From Roseburia sp. AM59-24XD (lineage in GTDB: Bacteria > Bacillota > Clostridia > Lachnospirales > Lachnospiraceae), in NCBI RefSeq assembly GCF_003478445.1, contig NZ_QUET01000018.1:1-64000 (forward strand): a DNA stretch of 64,000 bases. Direction: 5' to 3'. Shown here one piece after another: positions 34,212 through 43,574 of the stretch. Position 1 is the stretch's first letter; every line of letters starts with the position of its first letter. Made by a program: the position numbers and the translations under genes. The notes beneath the pieces were generated by a model, which saw only the letters and a list, made by a program, of their open reading frames with translations, did not search any database and was not told the origin of the DNA.

Positions 34212-37200
34212 ATGAACGTAAGTGATATCATTGCACAAAGCACCACCAACACAGGCAGGGGGAAAAGCATATTTTCTTCCGGCTCCTTCTTAAATATCGG
34301 GAAGCGCGGTCAGGTGGTTCAGGGCGTGGTCTCCAAGGTAGCGGATAAGGTTTCCATCAGCTTTAACGGCACGGAGGCAGCAGTTCCGTTGTCGTCAGTA
34401 CAGAATGCCACGGAAGGCGAAACGAGAAGTTTTAAGATCATGGAAGTATCGAAGGATAAGATTGTACTGAAAGAGGTTGGTACAGAGGCCTCCTCCGGAA
34501 GCAGGGCAATGACGGGAACAACCGTCGGCACATCTTCGTATTCCTTTGCTGATCATCTGAGTGATGCCGGGAAGCTTTCCGAGGCGAAGCAGCAGGCGGG
34601 ACAGAATATCGCCGTGCTGACAGGAGAAGATTATCAGAATATGGAATCGGAGCAGGGAGCTCTGGAGGAATATAAAGCATCTGCACTGGACCGGGCGGTG
34701 GAACGCCATAAGGAGAGACGCGAGTGGCAGCAGGAGAGTGCAGAGCGCAACATTGAAAACAGCAGACAATTTCAGGAGAATATCAAGACACTGCAGGAGC
34801 AGGGAGTTACACAGCTGATGAGCCCGGAGGAGATTGAAAATGCTCTTCGCGAGGCTGATCTGCCGATTACAAAGAGCAATGTGGCAAGAGTGGCATCGGC
34901 GGTTCAGATGGCTCAGATCGTGCCGGAGCTGTCGCAGGATGCGAAAGCATATCTGCTTGAGAATCAGATGGCACCGACGATTGAGAATCTCTATCACGGA
35001 CAGTATTCGGCATCCGGGGCACTGACTTCTTCCATGGCGGACGAGGAGGCATGGCGGCAGCTTCAGGGTCAGATCGCAGAGCTTTTGCAGGCAGGAGGTC
35101 TGCCGGCGGATGAGACAACCTTAGAGCAGGCAAAGTGGCTGTTTGCCAATGACATTGCCGTGACTCCGGATAATGTACAGACACTGCAGACGTTAGATGA
35201 GCTGTCGGAGGAGCTGACACCGCGGAAGCTGTTAGATCAGATCATTTATGCGATGCAGACGGGGGCGATGCCGGAGCAGGCGACTCTGGATGACCGGCAG
35301 ATCGTGATTGCCAGACAGGCATTAAACAGCTTGGCAGAAATCACGGATGAGGATGTGGTCAAGACTGTCCGTAATATGGGACAGAGCGAAGTGACGTTAC
35401 AGCTTTTGGAACAGGCGGTTCAGCAGAGAAAGCAGAGTGATGGGACAGCCGTACAGACCGGACAGCTTTTGGCTGCGGATGCAGCCGCAGGACAGAGCGT
35501 TGCGGCAGTGAATGAGACAGTTACCATGACGAGACGCCAGCTTGAAGAGCTGCGGTTAAGGCTGACAATTCCGGCGGCTGTCCGGATGGAACAAAAGGGC
35601 ATTGATATTGAGGTGGCACCGTTAAAGGAACTGGTTGATTCCTTGCGGCAGCAGGAACGGACGGATTACCGGCAGCTTATGCCGGGGACGGAGATTTCCG
35701 ATGAAATGCTTGACCGCACGGAAGAGGTTCTTGACAAGGCATCACAGATCAGTGCAGCACCGGCATCAATGCTCGCGATCGGAGTCAGACAGCACAGCCT
35801 TTTGACAATGAATGTGCTGCATCGGGCGGCAGTCAGTGCGGTCGCGCAGACGAGACAGTATCAGGCGGATTATGAGGCAGTGGGCACGCAGGTGCGGACG
35901 GATCTGGGAGATTCGATTCAGAAGGCATTCCGGAATGTGCCGGAGCTTCTTACAGAACTTGGTATGGAGGATACGCAGGCGAACCAGAGAGCTGTCCGTA
36001 TTTTGGGATACAACAGCATGGAGATCACCGAGCAGAATGTAACACAGGTGAAGGAGTTAGATGCACAGGTTGGAGCAATCCTTGATCAGATGAAGCCCGC
36101 AGTTGTATTAAAGCTTGTGCAAAGCGGAGAGGATCCGTTAGATCTCCCGCTGCAGGAGTTGGAGGATAAGCTGAACGGCATCTCAGATGCACAGGATATT
36201 TCTTCCGAGGAACGCTATACCAGATACCTGATGAGAATGGAGCAGGATCAGAACATTTCCGAGCAGGAGAGGGAAGGCTACATTGGAATCTACCGTCTGC
36301 TGCATCAGGTGGAAAGTTCCGATGGAGCTGCCATAGGAAGTGTTATGGAAGCAGGCTGGGATATGACACTTCGCAATCTGCTGACAGCGGTCCGGACAGA
36401 GAAACGAAAAGGTGTCGATGCAAAGGTGGATGATCAGTTTGGCGGTCTGTCCGATATTCAGTACAGTTCTAAAAGCATCACGCAGCAAATAGATCAGGCA
36501 TTTTCCGATGAGAAGGGCTCAAATGCCGGTCAGGAAAACCGGGACGAGACGCAGGAATATTATGAGCGTCTGAATCGTCAGCTTCTGCGTGAGATCACAC
36601 CATCGGCAGTGCAGACCGTCAGTGATGGTGATTTGGAGCATTTGCTGGATCAGTCACTGGAAGTATTTCATGATGCGTTAGATCAGACAGAGCCGGATCC
36701 GGAGATTGAGAAGCAGCTTTACAGCCAAATGGCACAGGAACTGCGGGAAACAATCGAACAGAGTCAGGATAGTGTCCGGTATCTTGGACAGCTTGGCATC
36801 CCGGATACTGTTGTTAATATTCAGGCGGCAGAGCTTTTGTTAGAACAGAATTATGATGTCTATCATCAGGTGTACGAAAAACGGGACAGACTATCTGTAG
36901 ATAAACAGCAGGAGCTTGCCGATGCGATGGATGCCATGTACGACAGTCTGGAGGATGCGGAACACATACAGCAAAGCTATGACAGACTGGAGACACTTAT
37001 GGAAACCGTACTGGCGCGTTCCTATGAAGCTCCGGCGATCACCGGTGAAGAGCTGCGTGGCTTAAAACAGCTTCAAAACGGTATGCTTCTTCAGAGAAGC
37101 ATGGCGCGCAGGCACAGCTATGATGTGCCGATCGCAGACGGTGACAGTGTGGCAACCATGAATGTCACGTTGATACAGGGAGGAGAGGACTCCGGAAGAG

Positions 37201-37499
37201 TTCAGATCTATATGCAGGAGCTGTCTGCGGAGCTGCGGATCCAACAGGGCGAGGTAAAGGGACTGTTCCTCTGTGGAGATCGGGAAATGTATGAGCAGCT
37301 GTCCGGAAAAGCGCAGGATCTGATTGCTTCACTGGAGGAAAACGGTTACCCGGTGAAGAACATTTCCTACAGCATGAATCCAAAATCACGGCTTGACACC
37401 ATGAACACTCCTGCAGGGGAAAAGGAACCGGCCACAGCATTATATAAAGCAGCAAAGCTGATTGTTAAGCATGTGATAAGAAGTACCGGACAGGAATAG
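34212..37499 (+). CDS. Large DUF6240-type flagellar-associated protein
   Basis: A 1095-residue, highly acidic, Gln/Glu/Ala-rich helical protein starting MNVSDIIAQSTTNTGRGKSI. No signal peptide or transmembrane segment is present. The C-terminal 120 residues (MNVTLIQGGEDSGRVQIYMQ, then VKGLFLCGDREMYEQL) form a compact alpha/beta region resembling the C-terminal fold of flagellar hook-length control proteins. The long helical repeats between residues about 180 and 950 could serve as a length ruler or chaperone. It sits behind a sigma-28-like promoter and 93 bp before flagellin. I believe it matches the DUF6240 group seen next to flagellin in Lachnospiraceae; function is not established. Confidence 0.75.
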   Translation: MNVSDIIAQSTTNTGRGKSIFSSGSFLNIGKRGQVVQGVVSKVADKVSISFNGTEAAVPLSSVQNATEGETRSFKIMEVSKDKIVLKEVGTEASSGSRAMTGTTVGTSSYSFADHLSDAGKLSEAKQQAGQNIAVLTGEDYQNMESEQGALEEYKASALDRAVERHKERREWQQESAERNIENSRQFQENIKTLQEQGVTQLMSPEEIENALREADLPITKSNVARVASAVQMAQIVPELSQDAKAYLLENQMAPTIENLYHGQYSASGALTSSMADEEAWRQLQGQIAELLQAGGLPADETTLEQAKWLFANDIAVTPDNVQTLQTLDELSEELTPRKLLDQIIYAMQTGAMPEQATLDDRQIVIARQALNSLAEITDEDVVKTVRNMGQSEVTLQLLEQAVQQRKQSDGTAVQTGQLLAADAAAGQSVAAVNETVTMTRRQLEELRLRLTIPAAVRMEQKGIDIEVAPLKELVDSLRQQERTDYRQLMPGTEISDEMLDRTEEVLDKASQISAAPASMLAIGVRQHSLLTMNVLHRAAVSAVAQTRQYQADYEAVGTQVRTDLGDSIQKAFRNVPELLTELGMEDTQANQRAVRILGYNSMEITEQNVTQVKELDAQVGAILDQMKPAVVLKLVQSGEDPLDLPLQELEDKLNGISDAQDISSEERYTRYLMRMEQDQNISEQEREGYIGIYRLLHQVESSDGAAIGSVMEAGWDMTLRNLLTAVRTEKRKGVDAKVDDQFGGLSDIQYSSKSITQQIDQAFSDEKGSNAGQENRDETQEYYERLNRQLLREITPSAVQTVSDGDLEHLLDQSLEVFHDALDQTEPDPEIEKQLYSQMAQELRETIEQSQDSVRYLGQLGIPDTVVNIQAAELLLEQNYDVYHQVYEKRDRLSVDKQQELADAMDAMYDSLEDAEHIQQSYDRLETLMETVLARSYEAPAITGEELRGLKQLQNGMLLQRSMARRHSYDVPIADGDSVATMNVTLIQGGEDSGRVQIYMQELSAELRIQQGEVKGLFLCGDREMYEQLSGKAQDLIASLEENGYPVKNISYSMNPKSRLDTMNTPAGEKEPATALYKAAKLIVKHVIRSTGQE

Positions 37500-37592
37500 C
37501 CCGTAACGGAGAAAGAAAATAAACCGTCCGCTGCAGCAGTGGGCATATGTGGCAGGGCGGACAGCATAATAACATAGAAATGAGGATTTAAT

Positions 37593-38924
37593 ATGAGAAT
37601 TAATCATAATATTTCGGCACAGATGGCAAATGTTAATTTAAAGAAAACGGACAGCAGACTTTCTGCCAGTCTTGAGAGATTAAGCTCCGGCTACAAGATC
37701 AATAAGGCGGCCGATGATTCTGCCGGTATGGCAATTTCTAACAAGATGAAGGCGCAGATCCGTGCACTGGATCAGGCATCCCGCAATTCCGAGGATGGTC
37801 AGTCGATCATTGAGACGGCAGAGGGAGCGATGGGAGAGATTGAAAATATTCTTCAGAGAATCCGTCAGCTTTCTGTTCAGACCGCCAACGGTACTTATGC
37901 ACTTGAGGATCGTGAGGCTGCACAGAAGGAGGTTGATCAGCTTCTGGATGAGATCGACCGAATCACAACAACCACAGAGTTTAACGGAACTCCGCTGTTG
38001 GATGGCTCCGCAGCAAGAACCTTTGCGAGCAGCAACATCAATGTGAAGCCGGTATATGCTTCCATGGAGGTAGAAAAGGGAGACTATAATCTGAAGATTG
38101 ATAAGATTGCACAGCCGGCAGAGATTACATTTGCACTGCCGCAGGCACCGGCTTCCATCAGTATTGAGAATACAACGATCGAGATTGATGAGTCAATGAG
38201 TGCGGACGCAGCGATGGAGAGCATCCAGTCAGTCTGTGACAGAATGAATATGGATGTGGAACGCAAAGGTGATCAGGTAACGATCCGTACTCGCACCACA
38301 GGAAGCCTGCAAAAAATTGATTTCGCTGATGAAAACGGAACGAAGACCACCGTCAGGGGTGCAGATGCCAAGCTGACTCTGGGAGAGGGATTTGCAGATA
38401 CCGCAACTTACTCCAGCTACGGCAACCTGATCACGATCCGTGATAATGAGGGCTTTGAGATGGAGATCGAGGCAAATAAGGTTGGTGATGTGAAATTAAG
38501 AACCTTTGATGCCGGTTATATGACGATCCAGATCGGTGCCAACGAGTCGCAGATCCTGAATATGAACTTCCCGGAGGTATCCTGCCTGAATCTGGGGCTG
38601 CGTACCTCGGATGGAACAGATACGATCAGTGTGGCAACACAGGATGGTTCTCTTCTGACCATGGATGCGCTGGATCGAGCGATCAAAAAAGTATCCAATG
38701 CGCGTTCAACTCTTGGTTCTTATCAGAATCGTCTGGAGGCAACCAATTCCAGTCTTGATCTGAGCAGCCAGAATATTACCGAGGCAATGTCCCGGATCAG
38801 TGATACCGACATGGCAGATGAGATGACAAAGTACACACAGTATGAGGTGCTTTCACAGGCGTCGACCTCAATGCTGGCGCAGGCAAACAACAGACCACAG
38901 CAGATATTATCTCTGCTTCAGTAA
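37593..38924 (+). CDS. hag: Flagellin
   Basis: A 443-residue flagellar filament subunit with conserved N-terminus MRINHNISAQMANVNLKKTD, ISNKMKAQIRALDQASRN and the C-terminal D0 domain (RISDTDMADEMTKYTQYEVL, ending NNRPQQILSLLQ). A variable central domain spans about 170-340. Exported by the flagellar type III system, with no signal peptide, and recognised by TLR5-type sensors in other flagellins. Ribosome binding site AATGAGGA. It is followed directly by fliS, the flagellin chaperone gene. Confidence 0.96.
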   Translation: MRINHNISAQMANVNLKKTDSRLSASLERLSSGYKINKAADDSAGMAISNKMKAQIRALDQASRNSEDGQSIIETAEGAMGEIENILQRIRQLSVQTANGTYALEDREAAQKEVDQLLDEIDRITTTTEFNGTPLLDGSAARTFASSNINVKPVYASMEVEKGDYNLKIDKIAQPAEITFALPQAPASISIENTTIEIDESMSADAAMESIQSVCDRMNMDVERKGDQVTIRTRTTGSLQKIDFADENGTKTTVRGADAKLTLGEGFADTATYSSYGNLITIRDNEGFEMEIEANKVGDVKLRTFDAGYMTIQIGANESQILNMNFPEVSCLNLGLRTSDGTDTISVATQDGSLLTMDALDRAIKKVSNARSTLGSYQNRLEATNSSLDLSSQNITEAMSRISDTDMADEMTKYTQYEVLSQASTSMLAQANNRPQQILSLLQ

Positions 38925-38941
38925 TAAAATGAGGAATGGAT

Positions 38942-39420
38942 ATGGATTCAGAGAAGAGAAAGGCTTATACCACGCGGATCAGTCAGGCGAACCGCAGCGA
39001 GCTTGTGGTGATCATTTATGAGCTGCTGCTTGACAGCCTTGCGGATGCCAGACAGGCATTTGGAAAAGAGGATTTTGATACCGCCGATGTGGAATAAAAC
39101 GGGCGCAGGGGCTTGTGTGTGAATTACGAGGAAGCCTGAATTTTGAGTATCCGGTTTCTTACCGGCTTGTCTCCCTGTATCGTTATATCAATGAACAGCT
39201 TGTAAAGTCTATCACGCGGAAGAAGGATGTGAATCTGGATTCCTGCGAGAGAGTGATAAGTAGTTTGAAGGACAGCTTTGAGGAGGTTTCAAAGCAGGAT
39301 ACCTCCGGTCCGGTGATCGAAAGCGGACAGCAGGTATATGCGGGACTGACCTACGGAAAGGGAAGTCTCAATGAAGTAGCAATCGATGCTGGTACGATTG
39401 GACGTGGATTTCAGGCGTAG
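38942..39420 (+). pseudogene. fliS: Flagellar chaperone FliS, single-base frameshift
   Basis: MDSEKRKAYTTRISQANRSE reads to a stop at residue 51, while the rest (RAQGLVCELRGSLNFEYPVS, ending TIGRGFQA) is open in the -1 frame. Adding one A at 39093-39094 restores EIKRAQGLVCELRGSLNF and a complete protein of about 159 residues. The helical pattern and 'LVVIIYELLLDSL' match FliS, which binds the flagellin C-terminus to prevent premature assembly. Its position right behind flagellin supports the call. Loss of FliS would impair motility, so an assembly error is at least as likely as a real mutation. Confidence 0.75.
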
Positions 39421-39441
39421 CGGTAACGAGAAAGGTAGATT

Positions 39442-40941
39442 ATGGAAAAAAAGAATTTTTTGGATGACAGAGGTGCGGGAATCCTGATGCCGATCAGCAG
39501 TCTTGCATCACCTTATGGAATTGGAACACTCGGTGAGGAGGCGTACCATTTTGTGGACAGACTGGTGAAGGCCGGACAGAAGTACTGGCAGGTGCTTCCG
39601 GCAGGACCAACCAGCTTTGGGGACAGCCCGTATCAGTCATTTTCGGCATTTGCAGGGAATCCGTATTTTATCGATCTGGATACACTGATCGAGGAGGGAC
39701 TTCTATTAAAGGACGAGGTAACCTGCGAAAGCTGGGGCGATGATCCGGAGGATGTGGATTATGCGATCCTTTTTCAGAATCGTTTTCGCGTCCTAAAAAA
39801 GGCATACAAGAGAAGCCGTCATAAGGAGCAGTCATCGTATCGTACCTTCTGCAGACAGAATGCATACTGGCTCGCAGATTACTGCCTTTATATGGCACTC
39901 AAGTTTGAAAATGACAATAAGGAATGGCAACTGTGGGAGGAGGACATCCGTTTCCGCAAGAAGGCTGCTGTGAAGCTCTGGGAGAAGAAGCTTGCTGATG
40001 AGATCGGTTTTTGGGAGTTCTGTCAGTACAAGTTTTATGAGCAGTGGAACCGTCTGAAGAAGTATGCACACAAGAAAAAGATCCGTCTGATCGGAGATAT
40101 CCCACTGTACGTTTCTATGGACAGTGCAGATGTGTGGGCGCATTCCGATCTGTTTGAACTGGATGAGCGCAAAAAGCCGATCAACATTGCGGGAGTGCCA
40201 CCGGACTGTTTCTCTGCGGACGGACAGCGCTGGGGCAATCCGCTCTATGACTGGAAGGCAATGGAAAAGGATAATTTCCGCTGGTGGTATAAGCGTATGC
40301 AGGCCAATGCAAAGCTTTATGATGTGATTCGTATCGATCATTTTATCGGTATTGTAAATTACTGGTCTATCCCGTCCTCCTGTCCGACTGCTGTGGACGG
40401 CAAATGGAGAAAGGGACCGGGTAAGAAACTGACGGATGTGATCCGCGAGGCGACAAAGGAAACGGATATTATCGCAGAGGATCTGGGTGTTGTTGGACCA
40501 AATGTCCGCAGCCTGATCCGGAAAACAGGCTGGCCCGGAATGAAGATTCTCGAATTTGCGTTTGATGATTCCCAGGAGAATGAGTATCTTCCGCATAACT
40601 ACAAAGATCCAAACTGTCTTGTCTATGGAGGAACCCATGATAATGAGACATTGATGGGATTTTATGGAGCCAAAAAGAAAAAGGATCTCAAATATGTGAT
40701 GGATTATCTGCAGATCAAAAAGAAAAAGCAGATCCCATCCGAAATGATCCGTCTCGGCTACAGCAGCATTGCCAATACCGCGATCTTTCAGATGCAGGAT
40801 GTACTGGGACTTGATAACCGTGCGCGCATGAATCTGCCGTCCTCGGTAGGAACGAACTGGCGCTGGCGTATGCTGCCGGGAGCATTCACAAAGGAGCACT
40901 GCCGTTATCTGAAGAAGCTTTGTAAGATCTATAACAGATAG
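39442..40941 (+). CDS. malQ: 4-alpha-glucanotransferase (amylomaltase)
   Basis: A 499-residue GH77 enzyme that transfers alpha-1,4-glucan segments between maltodextrins and releases glucose. Visible motifs: GILMPISSLASPYGIGTLG, QVLPAGPTSFGDSPYQSFSA, IGDIPLYVSMDSADVWAH, the nucleophile Asp in VIRIDHFIGIVNYW, acid/base Glu in IIAEDLGVVGP and GGTHDNETLMGFY. Length is typical. It follows fliS by 21 bp but is functionally unrelated; co-transcription from the flagellar promoter is possible. A strong palindromic terminator follows at 41026-41073. Confidence 0.95.
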   Translation: MEKKNFLDDRGAGILMPISSLASPYGIGTLGEEAYHFVDRLVKAGQKYWQVLPAGPTSFGDSPYQSFSAFAGNPYFIDLDTLIEEGLLLKDEVTCESWGDDPEDVDYAILFQNRFRVLKKAYKRSRHKEQSSYRTFCRQNAYWLADYCLYMALKFENDNKEWQLWEEDIRFRKKAAVKLWEKKLADEIGFWEFCQYKFYEQWNRLKKYAHKKKIRLIGDIPLYVSMDSADVWAHSDLFELDERKKPINIAGVPPDCFSADGQRWGNPLYDWKAMEKDNFRWWYKRMQANAKLYDVIRIDHFIGIVNYWSIPSSCPTAVDGKWRKGPGKKLTDVIREATKETDIIAEDLGVVGPNVRSLIRKTGWPGMKILEFAFDDSQENEYLPHNYKDPNCLVYGGTHDNETLMGFYGAKKKKDLKYVMDYLQIKKKKQIPSEMIRLGYSSIANTAIFQMQDVLGLDNRARMNLPSSVGTNWRWRMLPGAFTKEHCRYLKKLCKIYNR

Positions 40942-41025
40942 TCAGACGATTACAGAATAAGATGTCAATACAAAAGGGCAAAACCTTGATTCATATTGCA
41001 TTATGAGAATTGTTCTATACTCTAA

Positions 41026-41073
41026 AATAGTCTGTCCGTAAAACGGGATATCCCATTTTACGGACAGACTATT
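41026..41073. terminator. Long perfect-arm hairpin between malQ and the HIT gene
   Basis: A 48-nt near-perfect palindrome with 24-bp arms and one mismatch (AATAGTCTGTCCGTAAAA / TTTTACGGACAGACTATT), followed by GTTTTCT. It lies between converging genes. Confidence 0.7.
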
Positions 41074-41100
41074 GTTTTCTAAAAATGTTTATTTAAGATT

Positions 41101-41526
41101 TTATTGGATATTCGCTTTGATCTTTGCAGCGAGCTCAGCGGCATCCTGCTCCGGAGTACCAGGCTTCCAGCTGATATTTACGGTATCACCCTTATAACGT
41201 GGGATCAGATGTACATGGAGATGGAATACTGTCTGACCGGCAGCCTCACCGTTGTTCTGGAGAACGTTGATCCCGTCGCAGTGAAGCACCTCCATCATGG
41301 ATTTTGCACATTTGCGGGCAATCTTGAAAAGCTTCTCGGCATCGTCATCGGCAAGCTCGAAAAGATCCGCGGCATGATTCTTTGGAAGGATCACGGCATG
41401 TCCCCTGGATGCCGGATTGATATCAAGCATTACCTTGAAATCGTCATCCTCATAAATGGTAGTGGAAGGGATTTCTCCCTTATTGATCTTGCAAAAGATA
41501 CAGTCATCGACATATTTTTTACTCAT
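41101..41526 (-). CDS. HIT family nucleotide-binding protein
   Basis: A 141-residue protein starting MSKKYVDDCIFCKINKGEIP at 41526 with GAGGG upstream. Cys-x-x-Cys in CIFCKI, then YEDDDFKVMLDINPASRGHAV and the histidine triad QTVFHLHVHLIPRYKGD place it among Hint/PKCI-type nucleotide hydrolases acting on AMP-linked substrates. It lies downstream of the flavodoxin-SCP2 gene on the same strand. Confidence 0.93.
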   Translation of the reverse strand: MSKKYVDDCIFCKINKGEIPSTTIYEDDDFKVMLDINPASRGHAVILPKNHAADLFELADDDAEKLFKIARKCAKSMMEVLHCDGINVLQNNGEAAGQTVFHLHVHLIPRYKGDTVNISWKPGTPEQDAAELAAKIKANIQ

Positions 41527-41628
41527 AATAACCCTCATTTCTGCGTACGTTCTTGTATGTAATGGGGATGTGCCGGGTACGCTCAAGACACATTCTCATG
41601 TGAAATTCATTCAAAAACGGATCTTCCG

Positions 41629-42672
41629 TTATGATTTGTGAAATGTTCCGGCTTCATTAAGATATTGCAATAGGAAACAGCGTGTCAAAGGTACGGATCT
41701 GTTTGAAATCGCCCTTGCAGTCACAGCGCCGGACAAAAAGGCATTGTGCATGGTAAGCTCTCCCTGAACGATACGCCGGACTGTCTTGTCATCCAGACGG
41801 ATCAGGACATTCGCGGCAGGATTTGCTTTGTTGCTGCAAATAAGCTCTTCGTCGTGAATGTCAACGGAGAGTACCCTTCCATCCTCGAATTGGAGGTTAT
41901 AACATACCGTGAGCGGTGAGACCGGCCGAAAATGCTCCTGCAGGGCATCGGCAAGTGGATCGCCTGCTATCGGTGCAGCCGTTTCTTCCTCGTCGGTGTC
42001 TCCGAGCAATCCCTTAAACATGCTGGTGAGTTCCTCAATGTCTTCCTTCTGCTTCTGAACATAATTGTTATCTGATACATACATGGAAAGCTGCTCGCTT
42101 TCCTGTGGTGTCAGCTGCATTGTTTTCGGACGCAGAGTATTCTCGCAGATGGAGTTTGTGCTGGAAGGAAATACTTTTAATTTCTTGGAGAAGGAACGGT
42201 AGAAGCTTTCTGCCTTCTTCTCGATGAGTAAAGCGTAATCCGGATTTGTTTCAAAGTCCGTATGATCCGCAACATAGGTGCAGATTCCCTCGCACGGAAT
42301 GCCGCCGAGAATTTCCCAGGCACGGGTCAGCGTCTGATAAGCGTCCTTTTCGCCGGCAGTAGTGGCGGTGACAACCGGAAGCATATAAAGCTCCTTGATA
42401 TGATCCTTGTCTCCATAAAGCCAGCAGGCATCCAGAAACTGCTGTAAAAATCCGCCGATCCCAAGCCACTCCACGGAAGCGGCAAGGATCACGCCGTCCG
42501 CCTCCTTCAGGGTCTTTGGCAGGACGGAGATGCCCTGCTTATCCTCGTAAAGATTATATTTCTTGACTTCCATATTAAGCTCGCCGAGTACCTCGGTCAG
42601 CTTGTTCATCACATAAATGGTAGGATCCTCAATGAGTCCCCTTCCTCCATAGTAAATATTGATCTGTTGCAT
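41629..42672 (-). CDS. Flavodoxin-like reductase fused to SCP2 domain, C-terminal frameshift
   Basis: Starts MQQINIYYGGRGLIEDPTIY at 42672 with GAGG well spaced. Residues 1-190 look like an NAD(P)H-dependent FMN reductase/flavodoxin fold (ADGVILAASVEWLGIGGFLQ, VVTATTAGEKDAY). Residues about 245-345 match an SCP2 sterol-transfer-like domain (VCYNLQFEDGRVLSVDIHDE, NPAANVLIRLDDKTVRRIVQ, GELTMHNAFLSGAVTA). The end ARAISNRSVPLTRCF is out of frame: adding one base at 41716-41717 gives AKGDFKQIRTFDTLFPIAIS with a stop at 41657, a normal SCP2 ending. The frameshift affects only the last 20-odd residues. Substrate unknown. Confidence 0.75.
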   Translation of the reverse strand: MQQINIYYGGRGLIEDPTIYVMNKLTEVLGELNMEVKKYNLYEDKQGISVLPKTLKEADGVILAASVEWLGIGGFLQQFLDACWLYGDKDHIKELYMLPVVTATTAGEKDAYQTLTRAWEILGGIPCEGICTYVADHTDFETNPDYALLIEKKAESFYRSFSKKLKVFPSSTNSICENTLRPKTMQLTPQESEQLSMYVSDNNYVQKQKEDIEELTSMFKGLLGDTDEEETAAPIAGDPLADALQEHFRPVSPLTVCYNLQFEDGRVLSVDIHDEELICSNKANPAANVLIRLDDKTVRRIVQGELTMHNAFLSGAVTARAISNRSVPLTRCFLLQYLNEAGTFHKS

Positions 42673-42750
42673 AAGTTTCCTCATTTCCTGATAAATAAGA
42701 TGAAAGCCTGACAGATATGTCAATGGCTGACAAGGTATTCGCCAATGGCT

Positions 42751-43437
42751 TTATCCCGGCAAGTTCGTCTGATCCGTCTCTGTCTGCCTGTCCGATGCAC
42801 GACGTTGTCTGCCGGTACCTGCGATCAGACCAATAAGAAGTCCTCCGAGAAGACCGCCGACATGTGCTGCGTTGTCGACACCCTGATCGGTGAAACCACT
42901 GTACAGACTCAAGAAGACGGCGAAGATCAGCTGGCGGTAATCCAGATCGATCTTATCGCGGTGGAATAAGACAAGTGCCAGAAGTCCTCCGGTAATGCCG
43001 AAAATAGCACCGGACGCACCAATGGAAGCAGTGTCTGTTCCTAATAATATATTATAAACCATCGAGGTGAACCCTGCAATAATTCCGGACGAAAAGTACA
43101 GGATTGTAAAGCGTGGTGTGCCGATCTGCTGTTCCAGAAATGTTCCGAGGAAAAACAGGCAGAGCATATTATTAAAGATATGATCGATTCCACCGTGCAG
43201 GAACATACAGGTGATAATACGGTAATACTCATGCGCATTGAAAACCGCCCGCCAGGAAAGACAGCCCTTGTCGATCCAGGCGTCCTCCCCGCCAAGAATG
43301 CTGAAAAAATCCGTTTTCAAAAAGATCAGTACATTGACCAGGATCAGTGCTGCTGTGGCTGAGTAAAGATAACGGCGTATGCTGCCTTCGGAAGCAGAAC
43401 TCTCCCCGGCAGTCTCGAGCTCTTGATATGGTTTCAT
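42751..43437 (-). CDS. Rhomboid-family intramembrane serine protease
   Basis: A 228-residue polytopic protein starting MKPYQELETAGESSASEGSI at 43437; TTG 43446 is an alternative. It has about six membrane segments, with the catalytic Ser in ASIGASGAIFGITGGLLAL and the catalytic His in NAAHVGGLLGGLLIGLIAG; HEYYRIITCMFLHGGIDHIFNN is the conserved L1-TM2 region. It cleaves transmembrane substrates inside the membrane. Its substrate is unknown. Confidence 0.92.
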   Translation of the reverse strand: MKPYQELETAGESSASEGSIRRYLYSATAALILVNVLIFLKTDFFSILGGEDAWIDKGCLSWRAVFNAHEYYRIITCMFLHGGIDHIFNNMLCLFFLGTFLEQQIGTPRFTILYFSSGIIAGFTSMVYNILLGTDTASIGASGAIFGITGGLLALVLFHRDKIDLDYRQLIFAVFLSLYSGFTDQGVDNAAHVGGLLGGLLIGLIAGTGRQRRASDRQTETDQTNLPG

Positions 43438-43525
43438 ATAGATCAACTTCCTTTCATTATTTGTCCTATTGTAGCGGGAAATGATGCAAAGGTCAAATGA
43501 AATGAGGACGTTACCCTGCAGATGA

Positions 43526-43568
43526 TTGACATTTATGTTGAATGCGTGTAATATGAAAACGATTTTCA
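43526..43568 (+). promoter_or_regulatory. Candidate promoter with Fur/Zur-type operator, far upstream of zur
   Basis: TTGACA (43526-43531), a 17-bp spacer and a weak TAATAT (43549-43554) run into the 15-nt inverted repeat TGAAAACGATTTTCA (43554-43568), a 7-1-7 arrangement with one mismatch typical of Fur-superfamily operators. It faces the zur-znuA genes but lies about 560 bp before zur, with the foldback structure in between. Confidence 0.45.
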
Positions 43569-43574
43569 GATTAG

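Noticed and set aside
37504..37568. A promoter or terminator before flagellin
   Set aside because: A partial hairpin (GTCCGC / GCGGAC) is present but there is no T run and no sigma-28 match with correct spacing.
39832..40899. A 355-codon minus-strand frame
   Set aside because: It is antisense to malQ, which has all catalytic motifs.
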